Assembly (NCBI RefSeq): GCF_000208865.1
Contig: NC_018394.1
Location: forward strand, 2,603,297-2,667,296
DNA length: 64,000 nt
Reading direction: 5' to 3'
DNA from: Neospora caninum Liverpool
Lineage: Eukaryota > Apicomplexa > Conoidasida > Eucoccidiorida > Sarcocystidae
The notes below the pieces were generated by a model. It made no database searches. It was not told the origin of the DNA and saw only the letters and a program-made list of their open reading frames with translations. The position numbers and the translations under genes are program-made. Shown piece after piece: positions 12,201 through 22,929 of the stretch; position 1 is the first letter of the stretch, and every line of letters begins with the position of its first letter.

Positions 12201-15200
12201 TAAACTGCAGAGCCGTAGACGACCAAGGGCTGACTTGGTCCGGAGTGAGACTGCCGGGTTTCCTGCGCCGCTGGAGGAGCAAGGCCTCCGCTGCAGACCG
12301 CTCCAGCGTCACTGAGGCCCACAGAGCGCCTGGGAGAGCCTTTCGGTCCGCCGTGGATCGGAGTGCATCCCCTTGCCCGCTCCCCGGTGACTCGTCATGA
12401 GGGGATGACGAACGACTGGTCCCAAACGCCCTTTGGATATAGACCTCCGGAAGCGCGAACGAGGCGTTGGACGCTCCACTCGACAAGTAGCTCCCACTCA
12501 AACCTCCTCCCATGGGGCCCAAGGGACGGAAGCGACGCCCGCGGCAAAGACGCGTCGGCGCGCCAGGTCTCCAGACGCTCGATCCCCACGCGCCCAGGAG
12601 GCCGCCGTCTCCCAAGGCGGCGCCTCCGCACGAATCCAGCAACTGCAGCCGCGGGGGGAAGATCTGCGTGCCTTCTTGGGCTGACGACTCCGGCGGGCGC
12701 GCCGAGAGAGTCAACTTGACTTCGACTTGCCCGCCAAGGAGCGACGCCAAGCCGTAGGCGTCGGCCGCAGCGGCGCTGGCGGGCGCACCTTGTGCTCCAG
12801 ATCCAGAGAGAGACCCCAAGGCTCCGAACAATCCCGTCTGGGTCGACTGGCCCACGCCGAGCCCTGAGCCTCCCGCAGCTCCGCCCAGCGCGGGTGTCGG
12901 CCCAAACAGACTTCCCCCCGCTGCGCTCTGTTGGCCAGCTGGTGCGCTGCCAAAGAGGCCGCCGCTGCTAAAGAGGCCTGCCCCAGAGCCCGTTGTCGAC
13001 GAACCAAACAGGCCTCCCGTCGAGCCGCTTCCCGAACTCGCCGACGCGGCACCCAACAAGCCGCCGCCAACGCCTGCGGCGCCCGACGTGTTGCCAAAAG
13101 GTGTCCCTGACGTAGCGGACGTTCCGCTGCTCCCAAAGAGGCCTCCCGCTTCCCCCGGCTTCGCCGTTGAACTTCCAAACAGTCCGCCTCCAGACGTCCC
13201 AGAGCTCCCAAAGAGCCCGGAAGTGCCGGACGCACCGGCGGTTGATGAGCTTCCAAAGAGCCCGCCAGTGGTTCCGGTTGCCCCGGGTGTCGTCCCAGTC
13301 GCGGTGGCCCCAAGTTTCAGCCCGCCCGAGCTTCCAAACAGTCCGCCACCGGAGAGATTCGACTGTTGCTGCGTGTTGCCAAACAGACCGCCGCCGGTCG
13401 TTGCCGCCCCTGTGTTTCCAAAAAGGCCGCCGCCGCTGCTCCCGCCGCTTGAGGACAGGCCTCCAAAGAGGCCTGTCCCCGTCGTCGCCTGGCCGGTCGT
13501 CGCCGCAGGCGTCGTGGTAGAACCAAAGAGGCCCCCGGTCTGAGTTGCGGTCGTGCCGGGCTGAGACTGTTGCGTCGTGGACCCAAACAACCCAGTCGAA
13601 GGCGTTGTAGATGCGCCGAACAAACCTCCCCCCGTGTTTGTTCCGGCCAGGGAACTGGACCCAAAGAGCCCCCCGCCTCCGGTCGTCTGCTGTTGCTGGC
13701 CAAACAGTCCGCCCGTCTGCGTTTGCTGCGGCGTCGTCCCAAAGAGACTGGTGCCCGTCGCGTTGCCCAGGGTGTTGCTTCCAAAGAGACCGCCTCCGGA
13801 CGTTGTTGAAGAGCCCCCGGCGTTTCCAAAGAGGCCGCCTGTCTGTTGTTGCCCACTAGGCTGCGTACTCGTCGAGGAGCCGAAAAGGCCCCCGCCAAAA
13901 CCGCCCGTCGTAGAGGCGCCAAACAGACTGCCACTCTGTTGTTGATTGGTTTGGGTCGAGGAACCCAAGAGACCCGTGCCTGTTGCCGAAGCGGGAGTGC
14001 TGCCGAAGAGTCCGCCGCCTGCAGGGGTACCAGTCGAATTTCCAAAGAGGCCTCCCGTTTGCTGCGGGGCTGTCTGTTGGCCAAAGAGACCCGTGCCGGC
14101 GGTGGACGCACCCACGCCTCCCCCTCGTTGCTGGTAGTACCTCCATCGCTCTTCGTCTTGCGAGACTTCCGCAAGCGTGCCAAAGCAGATGCTCATCAAA
14201 AGGCCCTCCTCTGTCTTATGCGGCTGGAACGGCTGCTGAAGCGTCCCCGCGCCGAGCACCGACCCCGTCGCGCCGCCACTGCCAAAAGTTCCAAATCCGC
14301 TCGTCGACGTCCCACCCGCGCCAAAGGAACTCGTGGTGCTTCCAAAGAGCCCCCCCCCCTGAGGCTGGCTTCCAAAGAGGCCGCCCGCCGTTTGCTGTCC
14401 CGCAGTCCCCAACGTGCTGGTGCCGAAGCCGCCGGCATTGCTCGTTCCAAATCCGCCGACGCTGCCAAAGAGACCGCCTGTCTGTTGCTGGCCCAACGTG
14501 GCAGTCCCCGTCGCGGCGGCGCCCGTCCCAGCGCCAGTCGAGGAGCCGAAGAGGCCACCTGTCTGCTGAGGCTGCTGACCAAACAGACCGCCGCCAGTCA
14601 TAGAGGAGCCTAGCGTCGACGTATTCGAGCCGCCAAAGAGCCCTCCCCCCCCTGTCGTCTGCTGAGGTTGCGAGAGACTGGAGCTGCCAAAGATGCCGCC
14701 CGACTGCTGCTGACCAGTCCCGAATAGCCCGCTGTTTGTCGTGGCTGAAGACCCAAACAGACCCCCGGACTGAGGCTGTGTCGTCTGCTGCTGACCGAAG
14801 AGAGACATCCCGGGCGTCCCAGCGTTCCCAAACAAACGGCCTTGAGTCTGTTGCTGTGGCTGCGACATGAAGCCTAAAGAACGCACAACACAAGGACTAG
14901 AGACATGATGAGACATGACCGATGTGAGTAATACACGTTTCCATGACCCCAGGACACCAAACATATTCCCGAAGCTGTTTCTCACGACGCGGGTCACATC
15001 GCAGACGCTTCGTTCCCTGTGAACCGCCTCCCCTTTTCCATCCGTGTGTGCCGAAGCAGCTGAAGGAACTCACACAAAACGCCCCACACGCGTGACAACG
15101 GCCGTCCCGGAAGAAGCGTCTTCCCCCCGCAGCGCAGTGGGTGCTGGAACTGGGAGTTTTGTCTCAGGACGGCACAAGACAGACATGGGTGCGTAGACAC

Positions 15201-15574
15201 TCCCCGCCATGCAAGTTCATCCGCTGCAAGCCCGAGAGTCGAGATGTCACTCCTGAAGAACTGGAAATGCATTGCATCTCGTGTCCACACAAGACTTTCA
15301 ACAGGGACTCCCCGCCACTGAGAGTGAAGTTCAGTTTCTCGGGAAGCAGGACTGTTCTTCCATCGCATCCTGCTCGAACAGAAAGTGGGTTCAAAAAAGG
15401 AACAAAGGAAAATTCATTTCACTTCTAAACCCGCTTACCGCTTGTGCCTCCAAAGAGACTGCCGCTTTGTTGTTGCTGGGTGCTGGCGCCTCCGAAAAGG
15501 CCACCCCCCCCTCCGGAGGAACCAAATAGGCTACCTCCTCCGGTAAGAGTGGAGGACGAATTCGAAGAAAACAT
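3244..15574 (-). CDS. NUP98-96: Nuclear pore protein Nup98-Nup96 precursor
   Basis: Exons on the minus strand: 15574-15439, 14873-8767, 8419-8312, 7973-7269, 6966-6761, 6231-5909, 5429-5188, 4886-4161 and 3531-3244. All phases match and the predicted product is about 2946 residues. Residues 1 to about 700 are rich in GLFG and related FG repeats with Gln/Thr/Gly/Ser spacers, interrupted by a GLEBS-like segment (LMSICFGTLAEVSQDEERW). A Nup98 C-terminal autoproteolytic domain follows (VLTGMTEQELSRVQDFSITR ... VEHFSTYRF), with the expected cut between Phe and Ser near residue 1267. The remainder is Nup96-like helical repeat: FVSWRHQLAASLVF, NLFDLQYGLLR, DPASHTPYGLDVFFAW, AAELESLPGCWPWACVALL, DEVGVPQWWIDEADGLY. 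By family knowledge the two halves are separated by self-cleavage; Nup98 lines the channel and Nup96 joins the Y-complex scaffold. The start gives MFSSNSSS followed at once by LFG repeats. Boundaries of the last two exons are less certain. Confidence 0.9.
3728..3741. repeat. C homopolymer tract
   Basis: A long run of C in the last nucleoporin intron. Similar C or G tracts occur near 8252 (G run, nucleoporin intron), 27982-27994 (13 C, RRM-gene intron), 35647-35656 (G run, spacer) and 36769-36780 (12 C, spacer). None is coding in the models given here. Confidence 0.85.
6552..6574. repeat. TA microsatellite in a nucleoporin intron
   Basis: A nearly perfect TA run flanked by GTA and ACATGTG. 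It lies in the Nup98-96 intron between exons 6966-6761 and 6231-5909. Confidence 0.9.
11206..11214 (-). other. Autoproteolytic His-Phe-Ser site of Nup98-96
   Basis: On the minus strand the codons CAC-TTT-AGC encode the HFS triad that ends the Nup98 domain. Established Nup98 chemistry places cleavage between Phe (codon 11211-11209) and Ser (codon 11208-11206). Upstream residues match the Nup98 C-terminal beta-sandwich (SVYGSEAPPRGVGLNKRA, TGEWTFEVEHFS). An acidic run (LDEDDENDEDLE) follows directly. Confidence 0.88.
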
Positions 15575-17045
15575 TGCCAAGACTAATTACAGAGAGAAAG
15601 AGGAAACTTTGCCAGGCAAGTGGAGCCTGCCAGAAAAAAACAATTGAATAGGTGGTATTCCTTGCTAAAGAGGACAGTATCTGACTTCGAGAACAGAATC
15701 CACAGTAACGTCACTACATAGTGAAACGTTTTCCCTACGGGTACCTAAGTGGACTAACGTTAACTCCCGCAGACTCGGCCTAGAAATCCATGGTTAGCGA
15801 AGACGTCCCCATGTTCTCCTTGATGTATCGTGAGCACGCGGAAAGTACACCGTAGAGTGGCGGAATGTCGATGATAAACTGGGTGACCATCACAACAGAA
15901 TGCTACCCTGACAGACGGCGGATGCGGGGCGCGCCCGCCACGGACGACAAACACAATGAATTCTTGGGGAAAACTGGAAATAAGCCACTCAGAGTACGGC
16001 AGGAGCTGAGTTTTGCCGGATGTTGGTAGATGGTTTCAGAGCAGAAAAAAGGTGGAGAAAATCAAGTCGGACGAGGCAGAGCGTGTGAATGAGTTTGTCC
16101 TAGTGCCCCGACGCGCCTTTTCTGTTCGGGGATGGTTTAGCGAAAGAAGACACGCTTTGCTCTACGAATGTAAGAGGACGCTTACACATTTCGGCAGATC
16201 GATGTCGTTTGCCTGCTCTACTTCCGCATTGTGGTCAATGCGCCTCCTTTGTGCGCCACAGATGCAACATATGGGGCAGCTTGGGCGCGTTAAACATCCG
16301 TGTGTCTAGACAAGAGGAAAAGTTTACGTGCCCGGGAAAAAAAAACGTTTTTGCACCCGCCAAAATCTGGACCGCAGTTCAGAAGACGCGCATGTATTGG
16401 TTTGCGCATGTGAGCATGCGCATGGGGACTGGGGTGATGGGCCACACAGGCCGCAGAGAACGTCGCGCTGTCCAACAGTCGAGAATCCGCGAAACGCGCG
16501 CTGCGGCGTCGCCACTTGTACGAAACAAAGAAAACGAGACTTCAAGCATCAAAATTGGCAGACAGTGTCCAGATTGTGCAAGGGGAACCCAATAAGCCAT
16601 GATGGATGCCCCCAGAAAAAAGGCCGGTCACCGTATTCGTCGGGGAAACCCAACACACACACACACACGCTTGGGAGACGACAGACCAAGCAGGTTGTGC
16701 CGCGCTGTCCCTTATTTAAGGCGACCTCATACCACCTTGGTAGGAACCCGAGCAGCTCGGGCAATGGCTAGGAACTCTTTGAGCCAGAGGATCATCGACG
16801 GCCCGGCAAGAGATACCACCGAGGTCAAGCAAGAACGTACCGTTTTTGTGTGTGTTTAAGGCGACAGAAGAGAGTCTCATCTTTGTGTAGAAATTCCCCT
16901 TTCAAGTTTTTTACTTCCCTTCGGCGTAAAGAAGTTCATGATCCGGCCTTAACATCCAGGTGTAAATCCCGGCGGTGGTTTTTTGTTTGTCCGCGCTTCG
17001 ACCTCAGTTGACACAGTTGCATCGCGACCCACATTTCTTGCAACG
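15575..17045. promoter_or_regulatory. Divergent intergenic region (nucleoporin / 250-residue protein)
   Basis: This lies between two divergent starts and must carry both promoters and 5' UTRs. It holds a short AC microsatellite near 16652-16667 and A-rich runs. I see no open frame with convincing protein features. No TATA box is claimed, since apicomplexan core promoters of this type usually lack a clear one. Confidence 0.55.
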
Positions 17046-18528
17046 ATGGCCGAACAAACCGAATGGGCCCGGACGGCCGAGGAGAGTAAGTGCCCGACTA
17101 AGTGAAGCAAAACCATTTACTGAGAAGTTTCGCCTCCGTCGTTGGCAATATTAGCCGTTCATTGTGTTCGACGTGTGCTGACGAGTGGCTTGGCGAGTGG
17201 CTGGTTACAGCTGAGTCATTAGCGGCGGAAACCGGAGGACTGTTCCCCAATTGGGATACACAGCGAATGCAGGAGCCTAGTACCGAACGAAATTGTGTGG
17301 AGCGTTTGGTGGGGGGTTTGTGCATATACAGCCGGCAGAGCCAAAGTATTGCTCGTGAGGGTTTCATGTTATTCGTAAACGTGCCGTTCCCGTTGTGTTA
17401 TTCGGGGTTGCACTCCTTCTAGAGCCAGGCTCCCGCAAGCTTCACTGGAGACGCTTCATGTGGTCGATGAACCGAAGTTCACTCTTATATCTGCTTCTTT
17501 CTGCATTTGAGATTCCATTGGTGTTATGAAACATAAACTGTGTGGTGTGTGTTCGAGCAGGTACTCTGGAAAAGGAGCATTCTCTAGAAACTCTCAAAAC
17601 GGCTGATATGGAAGCTCCGAGCCTCCAATATGCTGGCACTCACGTTATCAAGAAGACCGTGAAATCGCCACCAGAAGTCATCGAGGAGATGCGAACTTGG
17701 CTCAAGTACGTGGAAACGCAAATGGGCAGCATGATCAACTAGTCAATGCGGAGCAGTAGTCCTGGGCAACGAACTCTCGAACGACACACATGAGGTTCTG
17801 TACGTGTGTCGTACCTGATCCACTGTACTCAGGACTGGTGTTGCCCCTGATGGCACGCGGATGATGACTGAAGAAGCCTGGCAGTGGTAAGTGCGCGCTC
17901 TCAGTATGTTTAGTTGGACGAATTGTTTGCATTAGGTAGCTGAGTCGGCTGCATAGTGATGCATTCCCCGGGCGGTACGATGTCGAGGCCTGGTGCCCTG
18001 TCCTCTGTGTTCAGGCATCAAGATTATTACCAATGTACTGTCCGGTCGGACACGCACCATGAGTGTCTTCCAGAAGGAGCAGGTGTCGACTTTTACTACT
18101 GGCATGCTCCCTATGTTGCTCACATCGGCGACATGAATCTTGTTATGATGCATTCCCAAGTAAACTTGCCTGATGGCACACATCTCCCATCAGATCGCTT
18201 GCGAGCAGAAACTGCTCAGTCCAAAAGGCTGCGACAGCTTGCAGAAAAAAGGACAGAACTCGAGGCCAGACGACGAGATGAGTTCGTCCGTCAAGCCATG
18301 GACCCTCATGCTCACATGGGCGACCAGTACCGCAAGGAAGGTCTTTACACAAAGCTGTTCTATCGGGGGCAAGCACAAGAACAGAAAGAGGAGGAGCATC
18401 CTGAGTTGAAATGGGCTTCTACCGTGCAACTTGAAGCACGGGCTGCAGAGGCAGAGATGGCAAAGGCAGCACAAGAAGAGGCTCCGGCGGTCGAAGAGAC
18501 TCGGGCTATCGATAACGAGCAGGCCTGA
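17046..18528 (+). CDS. Unknown 250-residue protein
   Basis: Four exons with consistent phase: 17046-17085, 17561-17705, 17833-17886 and 18015-18528 (TGA). The start MAEQTEWARTAEES has an A at -3 and is followed by a GTAAGT donor. No signal peptide or membrane span is visible. The middle carries a Trp/Tyr/His/Cys-rich stretch (DYYQCTVRSDTHHECLPEG, DFYYWHAPYVAHIGDMN). A charged helical region follows with a likely coiled coil (RLRQLAEKRTELEARRRDEF), and the tail is Ala/Glu-rich. I do not recognise the family. Conserved aromatics plus a helical charged half are common among lineage-specific subunits of mitochondrial complexes in this phylum, but that is only a guess. The next gene downstream is on the same strand. 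Confidence 0.75.
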
Positions 18529-19166
18529 ACTGTCACCTGAGACCCACTAAAAGTTCCGTGCAACCGGTGAAGGTTCCCTTGGTTTTTTCTGTAGAAAAAA
18601 AAAGGTAGCAGAGGGGATGGAGTTCTGTCGTCGTGACTGGCGCCGCACCATTCAGCGGAGCGAAGGATGATCGACCTCACGTCACTTCCACTATGTGCAT
18701 TTCGTTTCTTCCTAAGCTATAAGCGTGTTGGGATTGGTTGTTCTCGGCCAGCGACCATCAATGCCGAGTAATAAGGTAAAACGTTTCTGGTACGGATTGT
18801 CCCTCTGGAGCTTCGACAACCAATAACTGCCTTAGTGCACGGCTTCCCAGCAGCTCGATCGCCGTCGGTCTCTGTCGCTGCGTCCGCGCCACAGTAGCTG
18901 TATCAAGTGATGAGCAACGTGCAGAAGTATCCAATTTTAGACAGGCAAAGTAATACTTTAGTTTGCACGACGGATGAGGAAGTCGTATCTGGTGTATTTG
19001 TGGTTATACCTCATTCACGTCTTTATCGTCACCACATGTCTACACTGTACGGACACCGCATCCGCAGGACTCCGGAGTTGAAGAGGATTTTCCGATCGAG
19101 TGATCTTACCATGTTCCGGTGCCCCGTTTCGTGGATTCTCGTTATTCGATCTTACACGACACAAAA
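18529..19166. other. Spacer between two plus-strand genes
   Basis: Holds the 3' UTR of the 250-residue protein gene and the promoter of the following secreted-protein gene. No supported coding exon is seen. A short A run sits at 18595-18604. Confidence 0.5.
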
Positions 19167-19951
19167 ATGGGCGCTCCGACCAGTGCTTTATTCGGAATCT
19201 TTCTGATACTTTTCCACTGTCTCACTCTATGCGGCGCCCTAGAACAGTCAGGTGCACAGCATATGGGCCAACTACCGGGTGTTTTCGGGCCGTCTAAGGC
19301 AAACATTGCATTGAAGCTGCAGCCCGCAAGGAAATTACGGTTATCGAAGAGCGACCTCAGTAGCCTACTGCTTGATTTGCGGCACGAAGTCAAGAAACAG
19401 GTGTGGTCTTTACCCGTTCTGTTTGTCTACATAGCTCAAGGAACCGATCGCGCTACATTCAGGTGGCTCAACTCGAAGGTAATATGTCTTCGCTTAGCAT
19501 CCCCGTACACACACATTTGGTCCCCAGAGGAGCTGGCGGAGCGAGCACGCCTGCGGCAGCGGGCGAAGTCAACGTGGTCAGCGCACGGCGCCCCGATTTG
19601 GATTCCTTCCGAAGGTGCGCCCAGAAAACCAGTTTTCGACCGCACGACATCGCTCGGCGAGCTATTTTTCAATAGGAGCTACAAGTGCATCACAACCACC
19701 GAGCCCTAGAATGGTACGTTTGACATGTAAAGCAGCAGGCCGGTGTTTTCATAAGTCCCGGCACAGCAACAAGTTGACCATACCGAGGATGGTTTGGAGT
19801 CCAATAGCGCTTCCACGGCGAAGGCGCTGCAGGAGTTAGAAGGATTACTTGCCACTCTAGCATCAGATGTGGTGAGTTGTTAATTTGGAGATTATTAGGC
19901 GGGAGAGATTTCATTCTCGTGACGCTCCAGGATGGCGGGGCTACTGCTTGA
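19167..19951 (+). CDS. Small protein with signal peptide, unknown function
   Basis: Proposed exons: 19167-19400, 19463-19478, 19528-19614, 19774-19871 and 19931-19951, joined in phase and ending in TGA, for about 151 residues. The N-terminus MGAPTSALFGIFLILFHCL followed by TLCGALEQ is a clear signal peptide with a plausible cleavage after CGA. The mature part is basic and then helical with heptad character (LSKSDLSSLLLDLRHEVKKQ, EELAERARLRQRAKS, TAKALQELEGLLATLASDV). This suggests a small secreted coiled-coil protein. The second exon is only 16 bp, so the model needs transcript support. The third exon is also open in another frame. The export destination (secretory organelle, vacuole, surface) cannot be told from sequence. 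Confidence 0.55.
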
Positions 19952-21923
19952 CTACATCTGGTTGTGGGTGCAAGAGGGCTATTTCTACTTCAACTGTTAC
20001 TCCTGCGCTCTCACCGAAACGGGCAGCCATCAGAATCAGCATGAAGCAAAGGACAGTACTATCGTTCGGATACCAGCACAGCTTGTTGTTTTACGGCAAC
20101 TCCAGTCTGAAAATCCCTTTCACCTGTTCCCGTCCCTTCAGACTTCATGTTAGCTGTCAACTGTCCCTTTCACTTGTTCCCGTCCCTTCAGATTTCATGT
20201 TAGATGTCAACTGTCGTGCCTCCTATCTGTCGGTATCCTTAAGTGACATGACACGGGAGTACCAATTGGGAGGTCGTGTACACCGTTATGCAATGTAAAT
20301 ACACAGTCGTAGACGCGATAGTTTTTTTTTCTATCTGGCGAAACATTCTAATCAATTCGACACCTCAGATTTCGTTCTTAAACGCTCAGGACTGTTAGCA
20401 CTACCTGTCAACGATTAGAACCAGTACTGGCTCGTTATCCAATAGTCTTTCAAACAACCGTAGATGCGCTCGTATTTCTGCATGGACCGACGTGATCCGA
20501 ACGTACCTAAAACAGTCCCCCGACGGCTTGAGAACACGTAAGTGGTGCTGTCTGACTTGGCTACAGTACCGGCGACACAAGTTACTTTGTCTTCACTAAG
20601 TTCTTGACAGGTACTGCGCAGTGTGGAAGGCGGACGCGCTCTCTTCGGGAAGCGTGCTACCTCACCGATCCTATTCCGGTACTACTCCATGCTTGCCATT
20701 CCTCGGTGCAACCTACCGGCAGTTCCAGTTTTTTTGGCATCGCATCCACTCGCTTTTCATACAGTTCTAAGCATGTGGTGTATCACCATTGTAACACTGA
20801 TAAATCCTTGCTGAATCTTAAAACACATAACAAAGGCTGTTGTCAATCGTTGCCTCCAGTCACAGCGTCTGCCCGTGCTACTCGCACTTATAGCCAGGTC
20901 CCGTGTATCCTTCGATCACCTACCAATATTAACCCTGATATTGGAACTAAAGTCATATTCAGGCAAACGATGCACCGAAGACAAAACGCACAAAAGCCGC
21001 TGAGAGACGAATAAATTGGTTTCAACAAGCGGCTACACCTGTTTACTAGGGGAGACTGGAAAAACGTCAGCCTCCTTCAACATCCACACTGAGGACGTAC
21101 CACGCAGTGCCCGCCGATCATGCTGGTGGGTCTCCGGAAGCCTGCTAGCAGTCATGAGCGACATATTGTTGTATTAGAGTAGCTACCGTTGCCCAGCAGA
21201 TGAATTGCCAAATGTGTACCAAACAAAACCCAGTGCGCGAGTTTTGTGGCTCGCTAGCCTAAGGCGGGCACCGGGTAACAGCAAATATCAGTTCTTTGTA
21301 AAGAGTCTATCGATCCACAACATGGACCAGGCGCACCTTCTATCGGGTCCTTTTGTGCGGCCTGGAATGCCTTCATCCACTTGAAAGGTGTCATGCTTGA
21401 GCTGGTAGTATGCTCACACCAGCATGCCCTGAACGTCTACCGAATGCCGTACTGGCGTCCACGCAGGCTTTTGATCCTGTGCCCATCCGACGGCGTGATT
21501 TCTATTCGTTGACGTAACTTCAATGCTCGGCGGAACGCGGAGCTGCGGGGGGAGAACCAGATGGTTTCCGCAATTTAGCTCGAAGTTCGTCCCACGTGTT
21601 GGAATGCCTCCGACCTCTCATTGCTTCACCACGGAGTTCGTCCCACGTTCGGTACCGAGGACCAGCTGAAAACCAGAATACACACGCTCAACCAGGGGAG
21701 AGTCTGGACCTGAATCCTGTACTGGAGTGTACAAAGCCTACTCAAGTGGTGGGTACCATCTGTGCTTCTATACTCACCTGGAACTTGCAGCACCTCTGGC
21801 CTTATCCGTTCCCTGCATGACAGCCAGACGTATTGAGGAGTCGCACAACGAGGCAAACATGACGCCCACTTGACAGAACGCATCAGTCCGAAGCGCCATC
21901 CACTGCCACTTGAAACACGAAAC
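19952..21923. other. Convergent intergenic region, lower GC
   Basis: About 2 kb between convergent genes. It contains the 50-bp tandem duplication at 20115-20214 and a 14-bp direct repeat (AGTTCGTCCCACGT) at 21584 and 21635. No open frame shows protein features or splice-consistent extension. Confidence 0.55.
20115..20214. repeat. Two-copy 50-bp tandem repeat
   Basis: Copies at 20115-20164 and 20165-20214 differ at about three positions. Each contains CCCGTCCCTTCAGA followed by TTCATGTTAG. It lies in noncoding sequence downstream of the secreted-protein gene. Confidence 0.92.
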
Positions 21924-22929
21924 TTACGGGTCTTCGGCGTCGGTTTTTTTCAGCTCGAAGTTAACGGGTTGCCAGGCATCACGTTCTTCTGGGATGCGCC
22001 AGCCGTTCTGCGCATCATGTGGTTCCTCATAGATGGCCTCCTTAGAAGAGGGCTGTGGCCCGGGTGCGCTTTCCGACGTTCCTTCATAACCGTGTATGGG
22101 TACGCTTCTTGTAGTACCACTTTCTGTCAATGAAGCCGAATGACGCTGCGAACTTGAGGACGACTCTGAAGAGCCTTCGAAGGAAACGGTCGTTCCCTTC
22201 GCTTCCTCCGGTCGATGAGCCAATATTGGTGCCCCAGCTGTCGCTGGATATCTGCCCGTGGCGGGAGCAACGGGGGGCTGGCCGGGTAAAGCGATTCGAT
22301 GAGGTGGAGGAGCGATTGACTGGTAGTCACCGCTGCCTCGCAACTCGGAGAGGACGGCCTCCGCTGCACGACCAAGCTCCGAACTTGATCTATCCATTAT
22401 GTTTTCCCACTGCCGTAGCTGATAGGCCGGAAAAATAAGCGTTGAACCGACGGTCGATCCAATGAAGAAAGCCATCAGCTGAGTTCCCTGCACGGACGTC
22501 AGTGCAGGGAGGAACGAATGTGGTAGATTCCTGGTGTAATCCGCCCGGCCAGTAAGATGTACAAGCCTTCCGTGTGTACGCATTCACGTGACGAACATCA
22601 TGTCGCTAGTGATCACGTGAGGACAACGAGGAGACCATACGAATTGGCAGAACCTTCAACTGATTCTAGAACGCATGCATCGAGCGCTCGCCACCGTTCC
22701 TCACCAAGTGTTTTGTTCGCCGAGCAGCCACGCTGGCTAAAAGGCCCAGCAGGCCACCACTTCCGACCGTCTTCAGCCAGCAGCTAGCGAACTCATTTAT
22801 CTCATATGAAGTGGGTTCATATCTAGTCGCGCGGATCCAAGTTTGCATTCTAGAGCTGAGTTCTGCGCACTCCCGCCGCGTCAGGCGTCCTTGAGTCCTA
22901 CTAGAAACCGGTTGACGTTCCTCCGCCAT
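21924..22929 (-). CDS. Unknown 262-residue protein with two membrane segments
   Basis: Two exons, 22929-22705 and 22487-21924, join in phase 0 (donor GTGAGG, acceptor GTGCAG). The start MAEERQPVSSRTQGRLTRRE leads into a charged helical region. Two hydrophobic segments then form a hairpin, GSGGLLGLLASVAA and LMAFFIGSTVGSTLIFPAY, separated by a short basic loop (RRTKHLGT) encoded across the splice junction. The long C-terminal tail is Ser/Pro/Glu-rich and probably disordered. No signal peptide is seen. The short Gly-rich hairpin resembles small mitochondrial inner-membrane proteins in general layout only; I do not recognise the family. It is divergent from the RRM gene. Confidence 0.7.
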
